A stretch of DNA of 64,000 nt from Areca catechu (lineage: Eukaryota; Streptophyta; Magnoliopsida; Arecales; Arecaceae), in the NCBI GenBank assembly GCA_021397845.1, contig CM038042.1:30848918-30912917 (forward strand), read 5' to 3'. Position numbers and translations under genes: made by a program. The notes beneath the pieces were generated by a model that did no database searches, was not told where the DNA came from, and worked only from the letters and a program-made list of their open reading frames with translations. Positions 35,002 to 46,642 of this stretch are shown here, in pieces (the stretch's first letter is position 1; each line of letters opens with the position of its first letter).

Positions 35002-36770
35002 ACAGGTTGAATGCATATTTAGTTTAATAATTTTGTATGAAATTGGCTTGATATCTTTCACATAGTACTTGGATTAAGGTGGATTTGTCATGGCCATCCG
35101 GTCATAGGAGAGAAGCATGGTTTAAAGGCCATCTCTTCCCATTCAATGGGATTCTCCTATGGCATGTAGGGGTGCCGTAGCATCATGACCTTATGAAGAA
35201 GAAAGTGAAGGATTTGATAGGTTAAAATTGTTTTAATCAATGTTTATGGATCATATCTTTGTTTATATAAGATATAAAAGATGCATGATCTAACATTTGA
35301 AAAGTTCAAGTGAAAAGGAACGAATTTTAGAGTTACTATTTTTTGCCCAGGCAGACGAGCCGACTCGCCTCCTGCAGGAGACAACTCGGATATGAGAATA
35401 AAGAAAAGTCTTCTAGACGAGCCAGCTCACCTCCTGTATGAGCCGACTTGACCAGAAAACTCGAAAATAGTAAATTTAAAGTTCATGATTTTTTATGAAA
35501 TTGTTTCAAAACTCAGAATAAATGAAAATGTTTTAATTGGCATGATACACTTAATTAAGAATTAAGTTGTATTTTTGAAATCCTTTAAGATTTAGGATGT
35601 GATTCTAATCTTAAGTCATGATTGATAAACCATGGGTTGATTGGGTTAGCTAGAATTGGATTCTTAAATGGGTTAGACCTAGGTTTAGATGAATGGACTA
35701 AATAGAGAAAAGACTAATCAAAAGTTGAATTAGGTCTCTCCTCTATAGATCTCTCTAATAGTTAGTTAGATCAGTCTATACATCTAAATGGACTTGATTG
35801 GTTACTTCATGGTGAGCTTGAGTCTTTAGGTTAGTCTGATTGAGTCTGGTAAACCACTTGGTGTCTAAGATAAGTTTGACATGGGTGATCAAGGTTCTTT
35901 GGGGCTAACTCTTACCTGGCCAACTCATGGTTGGTGTCTAAGGCAAAAGGCTTACCTCGCATAACCCATCCCTTGATCTTACTTACCTAGCTAATATGAT
36001 GAATTAGATCAGATTAGACAATCTATTAATTCGAGTTGACCCATGTCAACTAAGGTTAATCAGTCTGACTGATTTAAGGTACCCATGGACCAATTTGATT
36101 TTGAAACCCTCTAAGAGGTTGGTGGGAGCCTTCTTGATCAAGATCCTTGCTTTCTTCTCATATGTCATAAAATTTAAATCCTCTAAATTATTAGGTCCAT
36201 AAAAAGACTAAGCTATGTGATAGCCTAAGTCTTAGCCTCCCATTAAGTTGGATTAGTAATGTGTCCATAAGTTGGGTGATCATCGGTAGTTCCAAAGAAT
36301 GGGTGGTCATTAGGCGAGTGGAATTGCCATTCAACATATGATGGCTTGGTGCGACTATCTTAACATGTGATCAGGTAGGTCAACCAAAGTCGAGCTTGAT
36401 CATGTGTTAGTTAGAAGCATCGAATTTGATCATGTTAATGGTTGGACTTAACCAGGACCTTCAATAGAAGGCCCAAAGGCCGATTGTGAGGACCCCTGGG
36501 GCAAAATGAATACTAGGAATTACTTAGAGAAGCAATTTGTCTTGTACCTACCTTTAGATGCATATGGGTTGGCCAGCCAAAGTTGGGCTCACGTGTAGTC
36601 TATTGGATCCTAGTACCCACTAAAGGATAAATGTTATTCTTCGGATTGGAGTTTAGAGGCTACCAGTCTGAATAAAATAGTGGAAGAAACCTTTAGACTA
36701 AAATCAATGTTTTTAAGATGTTTAAAATAATTCATATACTAATAGGTCTTGTTCTTCTTTTTTAGATAAT
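35002..36770 (+). other. 5' leader of element 3
   Basis: Non-coding leader. It holds the shared leader module at 35909-35997. A hairpin GGTTAAAA-TTG-TTTTAATC (35220-35238) has the same centre, in sense orientation, as the element 2 leader hairpins. GAGCCGACTC-type decamers occur near 35357 and 35445, the same motif as in the SIRE LTRs. Confidence 0.7.
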
Positions 36771-37640
36771 ATCAACTACTTTGTCGCTCCGGTCATTATT
36801 GGAAATGACAAACTCTCTGGACCCAGCTTCGATAGTTGGTATAGAAAACTCAGGATAGTCCTGGAGCATGAGCGAATCCTTTATGTGATAACGGATCCGG
36901 CACCTGAGACCCCATCCCCCAACACTCGTGGGACAGTCAGGGACACTTACTAGAAGTGGATCTCTGGTCGCACCATGGTGCATTGCATTATGTTGGCTAT
37001 GATGAACAACGAGTTCAGTCACAAATTTGAGGAGGCCTAGCCAGAAGAGATGCTTTAAAGGTTGAAGGTGTCTTTTGGCACTCTGGATGATATGGAGAGA
37101 TATCAGATCTCTTTCACCATCTATAACACGCGTATGCATGATGGAGCTTTGATAACTGATCATGTAATGTACATGATCAAGTTATTTGAGCATTTAGACA
37201 AACTCGGATGTCCTTTGTATGAGCAGCTCAGCAAGGATGCGATACTGAATTCTCTATCCCCTTCCTACCAGGTCTTTCTTGACAATTTCATAATGAATAG
37301 GCCTACAGTAAACTATCATGAGATGTTAGGATTATTACAGACTTATGAGAGAGACCACAATCCCAATAAGGGATTGGTGAATTTGGTGGGAGGTTCTGGA
37401 GCAGGGCGTCATCCTTTTGGAAAAGGGCAGAAGAAAAAGAATAAGAAAAATAAGAAGGTGCAAAGTGCTAGACATAGTCAGAATAGGAGGGTGAAGGCTG
37501 ATAAGAGTCAGACAGAGTGCTTCTTCTGCAAGAAATCGGGTCACTAGAAGAGAAACTGCTCTACTTACCTTGCTACCCTAGACCTGAATAGGCAAAGGAA
37601 GGGAAAGCAGCAAGCTATTACTGGTCAAAGTATTTATATG
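36771..37640 (+). pseudogene. gag of element 3 (broken)
   Basis: Homologous to element 2 gag. 'DKLSGPSFDSWYRKLRIVL' and 'EHERILYVITDPAPETP' lie at 36810-36910. Stops occur at Y*KW, A*PEEML* and elsewhere, then comes the open segment 37062-37547 with 'SFGTLDDMERYQISFTIYN', 'LITDHVMYMIKLFEHLDKL' and 'NYHEMLGLLQTYERDHN'. The basic tail and zinc knuckle 'CFFCKKSGH*KRNC' follow. The stop sits in the Trp codon of the G-H-W-K-R-N-C motif (TGG to TAG). Several stops replace Gln or Trp codons. The start codon is not preserved: the region before 'NDKLSG' is diverged. Confidence 0.88.
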
Positions 37641-38727
37641 ATAAATCATTGTAGTTTCTTTATTTGTGATACTACTAGTTAGGTATTAGATACCGAAAGT
37701 CCTTACCATATTTGCAATTCTTGTAGAGACTTCAAGTTAGTAGGAAATTCGAAAGTGGTATAAGGTTTCTGAACATTGGGAATGGAAGTCAAGCTCCAGT
37801 TCTGGCATTGGAAACTATTTCTTTGTATTTTGAGTCTTGTATTGTCACTCTTAATGATTATCATTTTTGTCTTTCCTTTTTAGTGAATATCATTTTTGTA
37901 GGCCTATTGGCAAAGATAGTTATGAATTATCTATAAAGAATGATATTTGCAAAATCACGTTGAATGGTTCAAATGTGTTGATTGGACAAGTGAAGAATGG
38001 CGTATATGTACTTTCATAGCTTGTTATTGTATTGTACACTACTAATAAATGCCCTAGGTTGGATAAAGTCAGTGATACTTTTCTCTGGCACTGTAGGCTA
38101 GGTCATATAAATAAGAACAGGATAAATAGGTTGGTAGGAGAAGGTCTCCTAGATATCGTTGAGAGTGAATCTTTACCAACTTATGAATCCTGTCTGCTTG
38201 GAAAAATGACCAAGTCACCTTTTATTGGAAGAAGTGAAAGAGCCAGTGATATTCTAAGTCTAGTACATACTGATATATATGGACCTATGAATATTAGTGC
38301 AAGAGGTGGGTATAATTATTTTATTATATTCACAGACGACCTATCAAGGTACGGTTATGTCTATCTAATGAGACATAAATCTAACTTGTTTGAAATGTTC
38401 AAATGCTATTGTAATGAAGCTGAAAAACAAACTGAAAAGTTTATTAAAACCCTTCGATCAGATCGAGATGGTGAATATCTTTCCAGTGCATTTTTGACTT
38501 ATCTTGAGGAGAATAGGATTCTCTCTCAATGGACTCCTCCAGGGACACCTCAGTAAAATGGTGTGTCTAAAAGGAGGAATCGAACTCTGTTGGACATGGT
38601 TCAATCCATGATGGGCTTAGCAAGTCTACCTAAATCCTTTTGAGGATATGCTCTTGAGTCAGCATGTTACCTTCTAAATAGAGTTCAAAGTAAGTCCATT
38701 GATAAAACACCATATGAGATATGGACT
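37641..38727 (+). pseudogene. Protease and integrase of element 3 (broken)
   Basis: The protease region near 37680-37720 reads '*VLDTESPYHICNSC', with DTE where element 2 has the DTG active site. It then loses frame through 38030. The integrase is clean at 38032-38556: 'LWHCRLGHINKNRINRL', 'YESCLLGKMTKSPF', 'LVHTDIYGPMNISARGG' (Asp), 'FTDDLSRYGYVYLMRHKS' and 'IKTLRSDRDGEYL' (Asp). Beyond a stop after 'TPPGTPQ' the Glu region 'NGVSKRRNRTLLDMVQ' reads K where the catalytic E is expected. Then 'SACYLLNRVQSKSIDKTPY' follows. The frame differs from gag. Confidence 0.88.
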
Positions 38728-40742
38728 GTGCGTAAGCCAACTCTCTCTTACCTTCGGGTTTGGGGGTGTCCGGCTTATGTCAAGCATTTGGAGATGGATA
38801 AGCTAGGACCTAAGTCTGATAGATGTCTTTTTGTTGGGTATCCCAAAAAATCCAAAGGATATTATTTCTATCTGCCTGAGGAACAAAAGTTGTTTGTCAG
38901 TCTTAGGGTAACCTTTTTAGAAAGGGAGTACCTTGGTGAAAGCACTCAAGCTATTGAAATTGAACTTGGAGAAGTTCAGTAGATAGAAGAACCTTCTCAC
39001 TCTAAGGCCACTATAGAATTGGATTTGATTAGATCAGATCCAAAGCCCATAGTACAACCATCAAGGAGGTCTGGTAGAGTACCATATTAACCAGACAGGT
39101 ACTATGGTTTCTTTATCTAAGACGGTGATCCTATTGAGCTTGATGAGAACAACAAGGATTCGATCACCTATATGGATACAATGTCAAGGTCTGATTCTGA
39201 GTCAGGCTGGAAGCTATGAAATTTGAAATAGAGTCCATGGAAATCAACAATGTATGGACATTGGTTGATCCACCTGAAGGGATAAAACCCATTGAGTGCA
39301 AATGGATCTTCAAGAGGAATGGGGTGCAGATGGGCAGGTAGAGACTTATAAAGCCCGTTTGGTTGCCAAGGGGTATCATCAGCATTATGGTATTGATTAT
39401 AACGAGATGTTTTCCCTCGTGGCAATGCTCAAGCCCATTCGGATTATGCTTGCTATAGCAGCACATTTAGATTATGAAATCTAGCAAATGGATGTCCAAA
39501 CAGTTTTCCTAAATGATGAGCTAGAGGAGGAGGTGTATATGATGCAACCTAAAGGATTCACATCCATAGATGAGTCTAAAGTGTGCAAGCTTTAGCGGTC
39601 CATTTATGGACTGAATCAGGCTTCTCGGAGTTGGAATATGCATTTTGATAAGTGTATCAAGACATATGGCTTTATTAGGAATGGAGTGGAACCTTGTATA
39701 TATAAATGGACAAATGGTTCTGTAGTTATATTTCTTGTTTTGTATGTGGATGACATTCTCCTAATCGGGAATGACATTCCAGCATTGCAAGGAATAAAGG
39801 TCTGGCTTTCATCTCAATTCTCTATGAAAGACTTGGGCGAAGCCTCATATATACTAGGTATGAAGATATGTAGAGATAAATCTAAGAGGCTTATGGGACT
39901 ATCTTAATCTATGTACATAGATACTGTGCTGAAGCGATTTAGCATGGAGAATTTCAAAAGGGGCTATCTTTTGATAGCTCATGGAATTACTCTTTCCAAG
40001 AAGGATTGTATGACAACTCCTAAGAAAAAAGAGCATATGAGTAGGATTCCATATGCTTTGGTAATGTGTTCTATTATGTACGCCATGTTATGTACTAGAC
40101 CAGATGTGGCATACTCACCAGGGGTAGTGAGCAGATACCAGTCTGACCCAGGTGAAGCTCATTGGAAAGTTATTAAGAACATCCCTAAGTATTTAAAAAA
40201 TACTAAAGACTAATGGCTTATTTATGGAGATTCTGACTTAAAACTTGTGAGGTATACTGACTCCAGTTTTCAATCAGATAGTGATGATAGTAAGAGTGTA
40301 TCTGGTTTTATGTTTACCCTTAATGGTGGAGCAATCTACTAGAAAAGCTCCAAGCAGCATATAGTGGCTGATTCTATTTGTGAGGTGGAGTATATTGCGG
40401 CATCGGATGTAGCGAAGGAGGCTATGTAGTTATGAAAGTTCCTAGGCGAGTTGGGAGTGTTACCTTCTCTGGACAGTCCTATTCTGGTATATTATACAGC
40501 ATTAGAGCCATAGCTCAAGCTAAAGAGCCGAAGTCACATCAGTGCACCAAGCATATTCTGCATCGCTATCACCTTGAAGGGGCGGTAGGTTGCCTCTATT
40601 CAATAGAATGAGGTGGCATCGAACTTTTGAAGGTCGATGGTAAGAAGAACTTGGCCGACCCCTTCACTAAAGCCATTGGAATGCAAGAGTTTGACAATTG
40701 CAAATGGAAGATGGGAATCAGATTCTATTCTGATTGGCTTTA
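38728..40742 (+). pseudogene. Reverse transcriptase and RNase H of element 3 (broken)
   Basis: Segments 38728-38982, 39296-39484, 39638-39907 and 39911-40213 cover the integrase tail ('LSYLRVWGCPAYVKHLE', 'CLFVGYPKKSKGYYFYL') and RT. RT motifs are 'LVAKGYHQHYGIDYNEMFS', 'QMDVQTVFLNDELEEEVYM' (after a stop) and the catalytic 'LVLYVDDILLIGND' near 39735-39775. 'FSMKDLGEASYILGMKI' and 'MLCTRPDVAYSPGVVSRYQ' follow. RNase H from about 40310 reads 'SICEVEYIAASDVAKEA' and then degenerates; 'NLADPFTKAIGMQEF'-like sequence near 40650 is the end. At least two frameshifts and many stops occur. Downstream lie the PPT and 3' LTR. Confidence 0.88.
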
Positions 40743-40745
40743 GTC

Positions 40746-40756
40746 CAGGTGGGAGT
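40746..40756 (+). other. Polypurine tract of element 3
   Basis: CAGGTGGGAGT directly before the LTR start TGTTGGGAATT. Confidence 0.85.
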
Positions 40757-42675
40757 TGTTGGGAATTGTGTATCCCAAAGCCAATCATCAAGATTGTAGA
40801 TGGTTGTGCGACTCATGTATATGTATATGAATTATTGAATTGAATAAAAAGTTTATTCAGGTTGTTCATCACATGACATCTTCTTAATTGAACTCTTATG
40901 TGATGATATCCTTTCAGCTACCTTGTATGCAATGTAGAGAGGATGCATCGTGTAGTTCATAAACTAGTTCATAACCAAAGGGTACGCTATTTCAGGATGA
41001 TGGTGTATCGAGAGTAGGTCGTTGATGTCATGTCTGTTGGTTGTCCTCTTGACCAAGTAGCATGGAGATGTTGGCATGACATCAGGTGTTGTGTTTGATA
41101 CTTCATTGAGCGTGACTCCCATGCGAGATTCTCTTTCTGCCAAAGAGAAGTTTTGCATTAGAATGTGGACATGAATTATTCCTTTGACTTTAGATCACTA
41201 TGGCAGCTTGCAAGCAACTCATTTTACTTAGGTGCCGAACTACCTGGATTTCTAATCCAGTGACGGAAGGTTGCTGGGTACAGTCAAATACTTGTGTAAT
41301 GGTAGTAGGATCAAGATAGGATTGATCTCTCCAAATGGTTTGGATTGAATGCTTAATATGCCTTAATTGAGAAAGACCTTGGCTAGGGCATTCCTTGTAA
41401 GGAGTTATAGGGATTCTTTGTTTGAGACATATTAAGATGGATTGATTAGGGTTTGACAGTTTAACTCTAAGCCATCCGAAGTATTAGGAGATCAAAGGAA
41501 CAAGTTCAGTGATATTTCATATTCAACAGGTTCTTGTTGCTCTGCAACCTTTGATATATCCGGACACTGGGTGTCATTGCTAGATGGCAACTTTGGCTGG
41601 TATTGGAAATGTTCCTATGCTATTGGTTTAGTATTTGAACTTACAGGGTCACACACCATAGGATTTCTTCTCAATTTATTGGCTCGGGAATGATTAGGAA
41701 TCATTCTGGACTCGTTTGACAAGTTATCAAAACTGCCAAAAGAGTCGACCCAAGATGAGTTGACTCATTGGACAGACTCTACTGAAAATTGAAAATGTTT
41801 CATTAATCCCTATAATCATTATGGAAATCAATGCTTTGTGTTACAAGGTTTTAATCATACCAGTTGCTAAATTCCAAAGGTCTTGTAACCTGCAGGAATT
41901 CCAAGAGACTCCAAAACTCACCATTAATCTCTCATTACCTCTCCTTCATGTCTTTGTTTTAAGACCTATTTTGGGTGAGCTGAAATTGGCAGAAAGGAAG
42001 AATTGTTCACCTTTTTCAAGATCAAGATTCTGCCACTTTTGTTGGTTAGAACTCGTCCTTGACCTCTGAGAGATTATGAGATCAGATCTCATTCTTGGGA
42101 AGATAGTGTGAAGTTTGGGTTTTGGATTCCTGTGTGCTTACCTTCTGTTGAAGGTTTGTGATAGAGTGTTCTGGGAAGGGTTCTTGGGTATTTTGTTCCA
42201 TTTTAGTTTAGCAATCGGATCTTTAAGGTGTTGAAGAAGGAGTCCACCACATCCACATCATTTTCGGAGAGGCTAGCACCTCAAAGGAAGGAGGAGAATC
42301 CCCTTACCTTGATGTAACCACCTATAGAGGCAGGACATCTGTACTGCTCGCAAAGCTGGTGTTCCTCTTGGAGTGCTTTCCTTGATGGTGATCGTCACAT
42401 GGTACAAAAGGTTTATACTCCTATCCCATGGGTCTGAAGATATGTTCTTCGGCACTCTTTTATGTGATTCATAAAATGGTTCCATGAGTCGCATAATTTG
42501 CATGCTTGATTTCATACATGTATTACTTAATATGCATAAAGATCCGTGTAGGGCCAGTGTTAATTAGATTAACATATTAGATAAAAACATTTTATCTTCT
42601 TCTGCTGTGTCATACATTTAGAAAAGTTTTAAATTGCATGTATCAAAGGCCCACCATGCTTGCATTCACCTAACA
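40757..42675 (+). repeat. 3' LTR of element 3
   Basis: TGTTGGGAATTGTG to CACCTAACA, 1919 bases. It is uninterrupted and shows the empty site for element 2 at about 41637-41645 ('gaacttac agggtcac'). Confidence 0.9.
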
Positions 42676-43909
42676 CACGGATCACACTTAAGGCATGCCT
42701 AGGACTCCATTTTTTATTGTATTTGGAATTGAAGAGAGCCATTGGATTCTTTTTGGATCACTTAGATCAGACTAGACCAGTGAATTGGTGTAAGGGATGG
42801 CTCCAAACCAAGTGATGATGATGAGCTGAGAGGTGGTGGTGACATGGAGGATGGCCGAGGTCGGAGATAGAAAGGATGACTGGTAGATAGTGCCATGGGA
42901 AGGAGGCAGCGGTGGCTCTCGACGGTGGCTAGGGTACTGGGTAGTGGCTATGGTGGTGAAGAGTAGCAGTGGGAGGTAGAGGAGAAGTGCAGCGGTAGTG
43001 GCGAACAGTGGCGTGCAGTGATGGCTTGAGGTGGGTGATAGTGGTCGGCATCTCAGTGGTGAGAAGAGGCAATGAGCGGTTGGGGAAGATGGAAAGGAGA
43101 CGGGCACTATCATGGGAGCGGTGGCCAATAGCATGGGATAGAGGGTGGCTCGATAGGAGAAAAGGTGGTGCTAGGACAATGGCCGGTGATGATGAAGATG
43201 ATGGCTTGTGATGGGAGACTGTGCATCCGGTGACAGCAGTGGTGGATCAAGAGGAGGGCGTGGGTGAAGATGGCGGTGGCTTTTTGGTGGCCCCAAGTGG
43301 TTTCTTCAATCGATAAGAAAGGAGTGTGGTGGCTCAGGCAGTGGGATGGCAAAAATCCCTCCACGATCCATGGCTCAAAGCCATAGACTATTGGTAATGG
43401 AATCTTGTGGACCACCCAGGCCTCTATAGACCAAGAATGCATCTAGTCCATGGAGCGGTTGCTTTAAAAATTATGCATAACTTAATGTTCTATTATTTTC
43501 TTGATTTTAGATCCATTTACACTCTAATTCATGTGCCATTTGATCAATTGGATTCTACAAGTCAAGCTCTTCATGTTGGCAAGTTTTTAATCAATAATTC
43601 AACCAATTTCTTTAGATTTAGGAGTTTCAAAAACTTTTGTCAATCTTAATGTATCTGCTAAAGAGGAAGAAACACGAATAAATTTTTTTTTTAAATGCTT
43701 CAATAGGTGTGAAATTATTTTGGTGCTTAGACTGACACACGACTTGACATATACTTGTCATAAAAGAGCTCTAATTCCTTAATTTTCAAAGATATTTTTA
43801 AAATAATTAATTTTATAGGAAAATTTAGTTTAGTTATGAAATTAGTGTTTTTAGAAGACGTATGCACTAATAATTAGTTAAAATAAATGCACAAGTATAA
43901 GATTTATCA
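42676..43909 (-). repeat. 5' LTR of the Athila-like element, part 2
   Basis: Matches about 10447-11694 of the 3' LTR, including the GGT/GGC-rich block and the terminal 'aagtataagatttatca'. Confidence 0.85.
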
Positions 43910-45611
43910 GTAGTCGCTAAGAGGGCCAGGGCTGAGGCTATAAAAGAATAGAGGGAACCTACCACCCCTTCAAGCCTTATCCTTGCTACTCCGATGTTGG
44001 CATTTCTTTTTGAAATCACTTAGATGAGCCCTGAGGCTGGAATGGAGGCAGGCAACTAACCCATCAAGACAAGGTTAGACGTTGAGGCAGAGGCAAAGGC
44101 TAGTGACCAACCTGTCAAGGATGATGAAGCAGGTCCTAAAGAGGAGGTGAGGGCTGACGATCAACCTGCCAAGGAGGTGTTTGTACCCTTGCAAGGCTTT
44201 GCCAGAATTCTTTTAGAAATAGAGTTGATTCCGAAGATGGAGGAGACATAACTGAGGAGTGATAGCACCTCAATCAAGGCTTCTAACCAGCATGGCAAGG
44301 TAGGTGTAGTCATGGAGGCCCCTTCGGTGATAGCGATTGAAGAGGTGGAGTCTCCAGTTCTAGTAGAGGTGCCATAGGCTTCGTCAGAGAGCCTGACATT
44401 TGCAAAAGAGGGGCCGGCAACTGTTGAGTCCACCAGTCCTATTGTTGCTTTGCCAGTGTTTCCTGCTTAGATCCATGCCCCCTACTAAGCAACCGGGGAA
44501 GGCAGCTCAAATTCATGAAGGCTAGAGAGCTGGTACTGGATGCTACCCCTCTTATCAATGTCATGGCATAGTAGCGCATGTTGATGGAAGAGGTGCTATC
44601 ATCCCTACATTATTACATCATTGGGGTATGTGGCATATATCTTAAGGGTCATAGTCACAACCTTTGCTAGATACTAACACTTTTTGGTGTTGTAGTTGGG
44701 CTTCTACACTTAGGTATTGGAGTATTCCATTGTCGACTATGAGGCAATGTTTCTAGAGAGGGTCACTCACATAGAGGGAGTGCGAGAATCCAGTAAAGAA
44801 GGCATGGCTTTGGTGGAATGGGAGCGAAGTGCAATAAAAAAGCGGCTTACCAAATCCTCATGTGGAAGCTCGACAGCCTATCTGCAAGAGACAATAAACT
44901 ATAGAGAGAGTTGGAAGTTGCTCATCGAGAGGTGGTGATGTTGAGGAAAGGGGACCCCTGGGATTTTGGAGTGCCTCCAAGGGCCATCATCAATCAGCAA
45001 ACCCAAACAGAAGCCAATGAAGTGTGGAGCTCCATTGATAAGAGGGTTTAGATGGCTACTGGTAATGAAGGTCATGGTCTATGTGCCCATCCCCACCCTG
45101 TGCTAGTTAGCATCGAGGAAGAGACTGGCAGGCAATTCTCTTGGGATCGAGGTATGTTGTCTTGCACTATTGGTGAGGCTAGTGAAGAAGGGATGCCTTG
45201 CAAGCAAAATGCATTATCCAGCACTACCGGCAAGCTAGTATTGAAGATGACAAAGTAGTTTTCCCCTTAGCTGGCGAGGCGATTGGGAGTGGTATAGTGT
45301 AGGCTCATGTAGGACACGATGATCTGACCAGGACCATGTAGACTTGCTACAAGAGAGATTTTCTTTAGAGTGACATTCTTCTAGAAAGGAGCGAGGCTAT
45401 GCGACATCTGGTTAATGTATGGGTGGAGTTATTCAAGTCCTTGTACGAGGCTTATCGCCCGAGAGCCAAACCAGAGAGGCAACTTGAGCCTTGTGCCGTG
45501 AGCTCGGTGATGGGTCACCAAGGTTCAATTCCTCAGGAGATCCCTATGGTAGCAATTATCAACTCTTTCGACCAGAGCTTTGCATGCTGCGAGATGATAC
45601 TCCATGGCCAC
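43910..45611 (+). pseudogene. Relict transposon protein, probable continuation of the PF04195-like relic
   Basis: Reading plus across stops gives A-K-R-A-R-A-E-A-I-K-E near 43915-43950. It is in frame with R-R-E-A-V-V left of the Athila insertion. Next is an acidic, repetitive stretch with repeated D-Q-P-A/V-K units near 44090-44175, and a V/E/P-rich stretch up to 44450. A charged coiled-coil-like region near 44860-44940 contains 'RELEVAHREVVMLR' after a stop, similar in style to 8940-8990 ('RARSEVVML'). Near 45390-45450, 'MRHLVNVWVELFKSLYEAY' reads cleanly. No catalytic motif is visible. It stops where the SIRE-type LTR begins. The identity as a second copy or continuation of the same protein type is inference. 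Confidence 0.45.
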
Positions 45612-45954
45612 TGTTAACCCCATAAGTGATTTTGATGATAACCAAACATTGGTGCATGCATTTGTTTTACCAATAACTCTTCAAGTGGTTTACAAGTTTT
45701 TGTAGGATGAATTCATTGTTCAAATTTCAACTCCTACATTTTAATTTCTTATCTTGAGTTATGTTGTAAGTGAATTTTGTAAAGAAGAACCCAAAGAAAA
45801 AGTAAAGAAAGATCATAAAAGTGGGGTTACTTCTAAATGTGTTTCAAGCTATTAATTTCTTAGAAATGTGTTGAGTTTGAAGACATATTGAAGCTTGAAG
45901 ACAAGCTGGATGAATTCTGGAGAAAGACTGAGAAACTCACTGATACATTCATCT

Positions 45955-46404
45955 GAGCTAACCCGAGGAAGAAGAGAGCCGACTCTGGCACATGGCACGC
46001 ATGAGATTTCTAGCATGCAGATATCCGAGCCGACTCCAAGGGACCCAAGTCGACCCGTCCAGAGTGCCAATCTTGAATTAGACAGGCGAGTCAATCCAAA
46101 GAAAGTCCGAGCCAACTCTATCACATGGTCAGACATCTGAGCTGACTCTTTAGAAGTTTGAGCCGACTCCTCCAGAGTCCAAAAAATAATTTCTGAGAAG
46201 AACAGCCATCCGAGTCGACTGGTATGGAAGTTAGCCAACTCGTCTAGACTAACATTTTGAAGGCCTGAGGATCCGAGCCGACTCTAATCAAGGCGAGCCG
46301 ACTCTTACAGAGTGAAGAATCAAGATACTGTGCAAGCGAGCCGATTGGATTGAAGAGAGTCGACTCAACCAATCTGAGCTGACTCGAGTAATCCGAGTCG
46401 ACTC
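45955..46404 (+). repeat. Paired GAGCCGACTC decamer array in the SIRE(+) LTR
   Basis: Sixteen matches or near-matches in eight pairs. Pair starts are 45955/45976, 46027/46047, 46088/46109, 46139/46160, 46212/46232, 46275/46295, 46338/46357 and 46376/46395. Spacing within pairs is 19-21. Confidence 0.8.
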
Positions 46405-46642
46405 GAAAGATCGATTTCAGACTTGCAACGACTAGTTCCAGAACTCAGAATTTGAATCCAAAAAGTGCTCCAATAGTTAAATGTCACATCCCAATGGTCT
46501 ATAATGACTTAAACTGCCTTGGAATGATGGAAGGCCATATATTTGAGGGATTTGAACTTCTTTGAAAAAAGTGTTAGAGAGTTTCTCAAATATTAAATGC
46601 TTTATTGAATATCTAACCAACCAACAAGGAAGAAAACACCTA

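Larger units (their letters stand above)
22861..42675 (+). mobile_element. Ty1/copia element 3, plus strand, hosting element 2
   Basis: The 5' LTR (22861-23738 plus 33953-34987) and 3' LTR (40757-42675) are colinear and about 1.9 kb each. The element has a tRNA-iMet PBS, a plus-strand gag-PR-INT-RT-RNase H order and a PPT. It sits in the Athila 5' LTR. No target duplication is visible: compared with 10430-10450 of the intact Athila LTR, about 14 host bases and the first several LTR bases (GGAATTG) are missing at the left junction, which points to a later deletion. It is the same family as element 2 in the proteins, but older and more damaged. Confidence 0.88.
9640..43909 (-). mobile_element. 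Athila-like Ty3/gypsy retrotransposon, hosting nested elements
   Basis: A long repeat pair (9640-11694, and 22075-22860 plus 42676-43909) flanks a minus-strand internal region ordered gag, protease, RT, RNase H, integrase. The PBS next to the 5' LTR is a degenerate tRNA-Asp type, and a PPT lies next to the 3' LTR. The protein style (a FMDDF RT motif, an N-P-G-W/R gag tail, D-L-G-A-S protease) fits the Athila lineage. Flanks are GTAGTCA (9633-9639) and GTAGTCG (43910-43916), an imperfect target duplication. The copy is dead, with many stops and shifts. It carries a copia solo LTR in its leader and copia element 3 (with element 2 inside) in its 5' LTR. Confidence 0.85.

Noticed and set aside
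36762..37163. 133-codon minus-strand open frame
   Set aside because: Antisense to element 3 gag, whose homology to element 2 gag on the plus strand is clear.
43008..43442. Open frames on both strands in the second Athila LTR
   Set aside because: Same GGT/GGC-rich block, frames not shared with 10631-11235.
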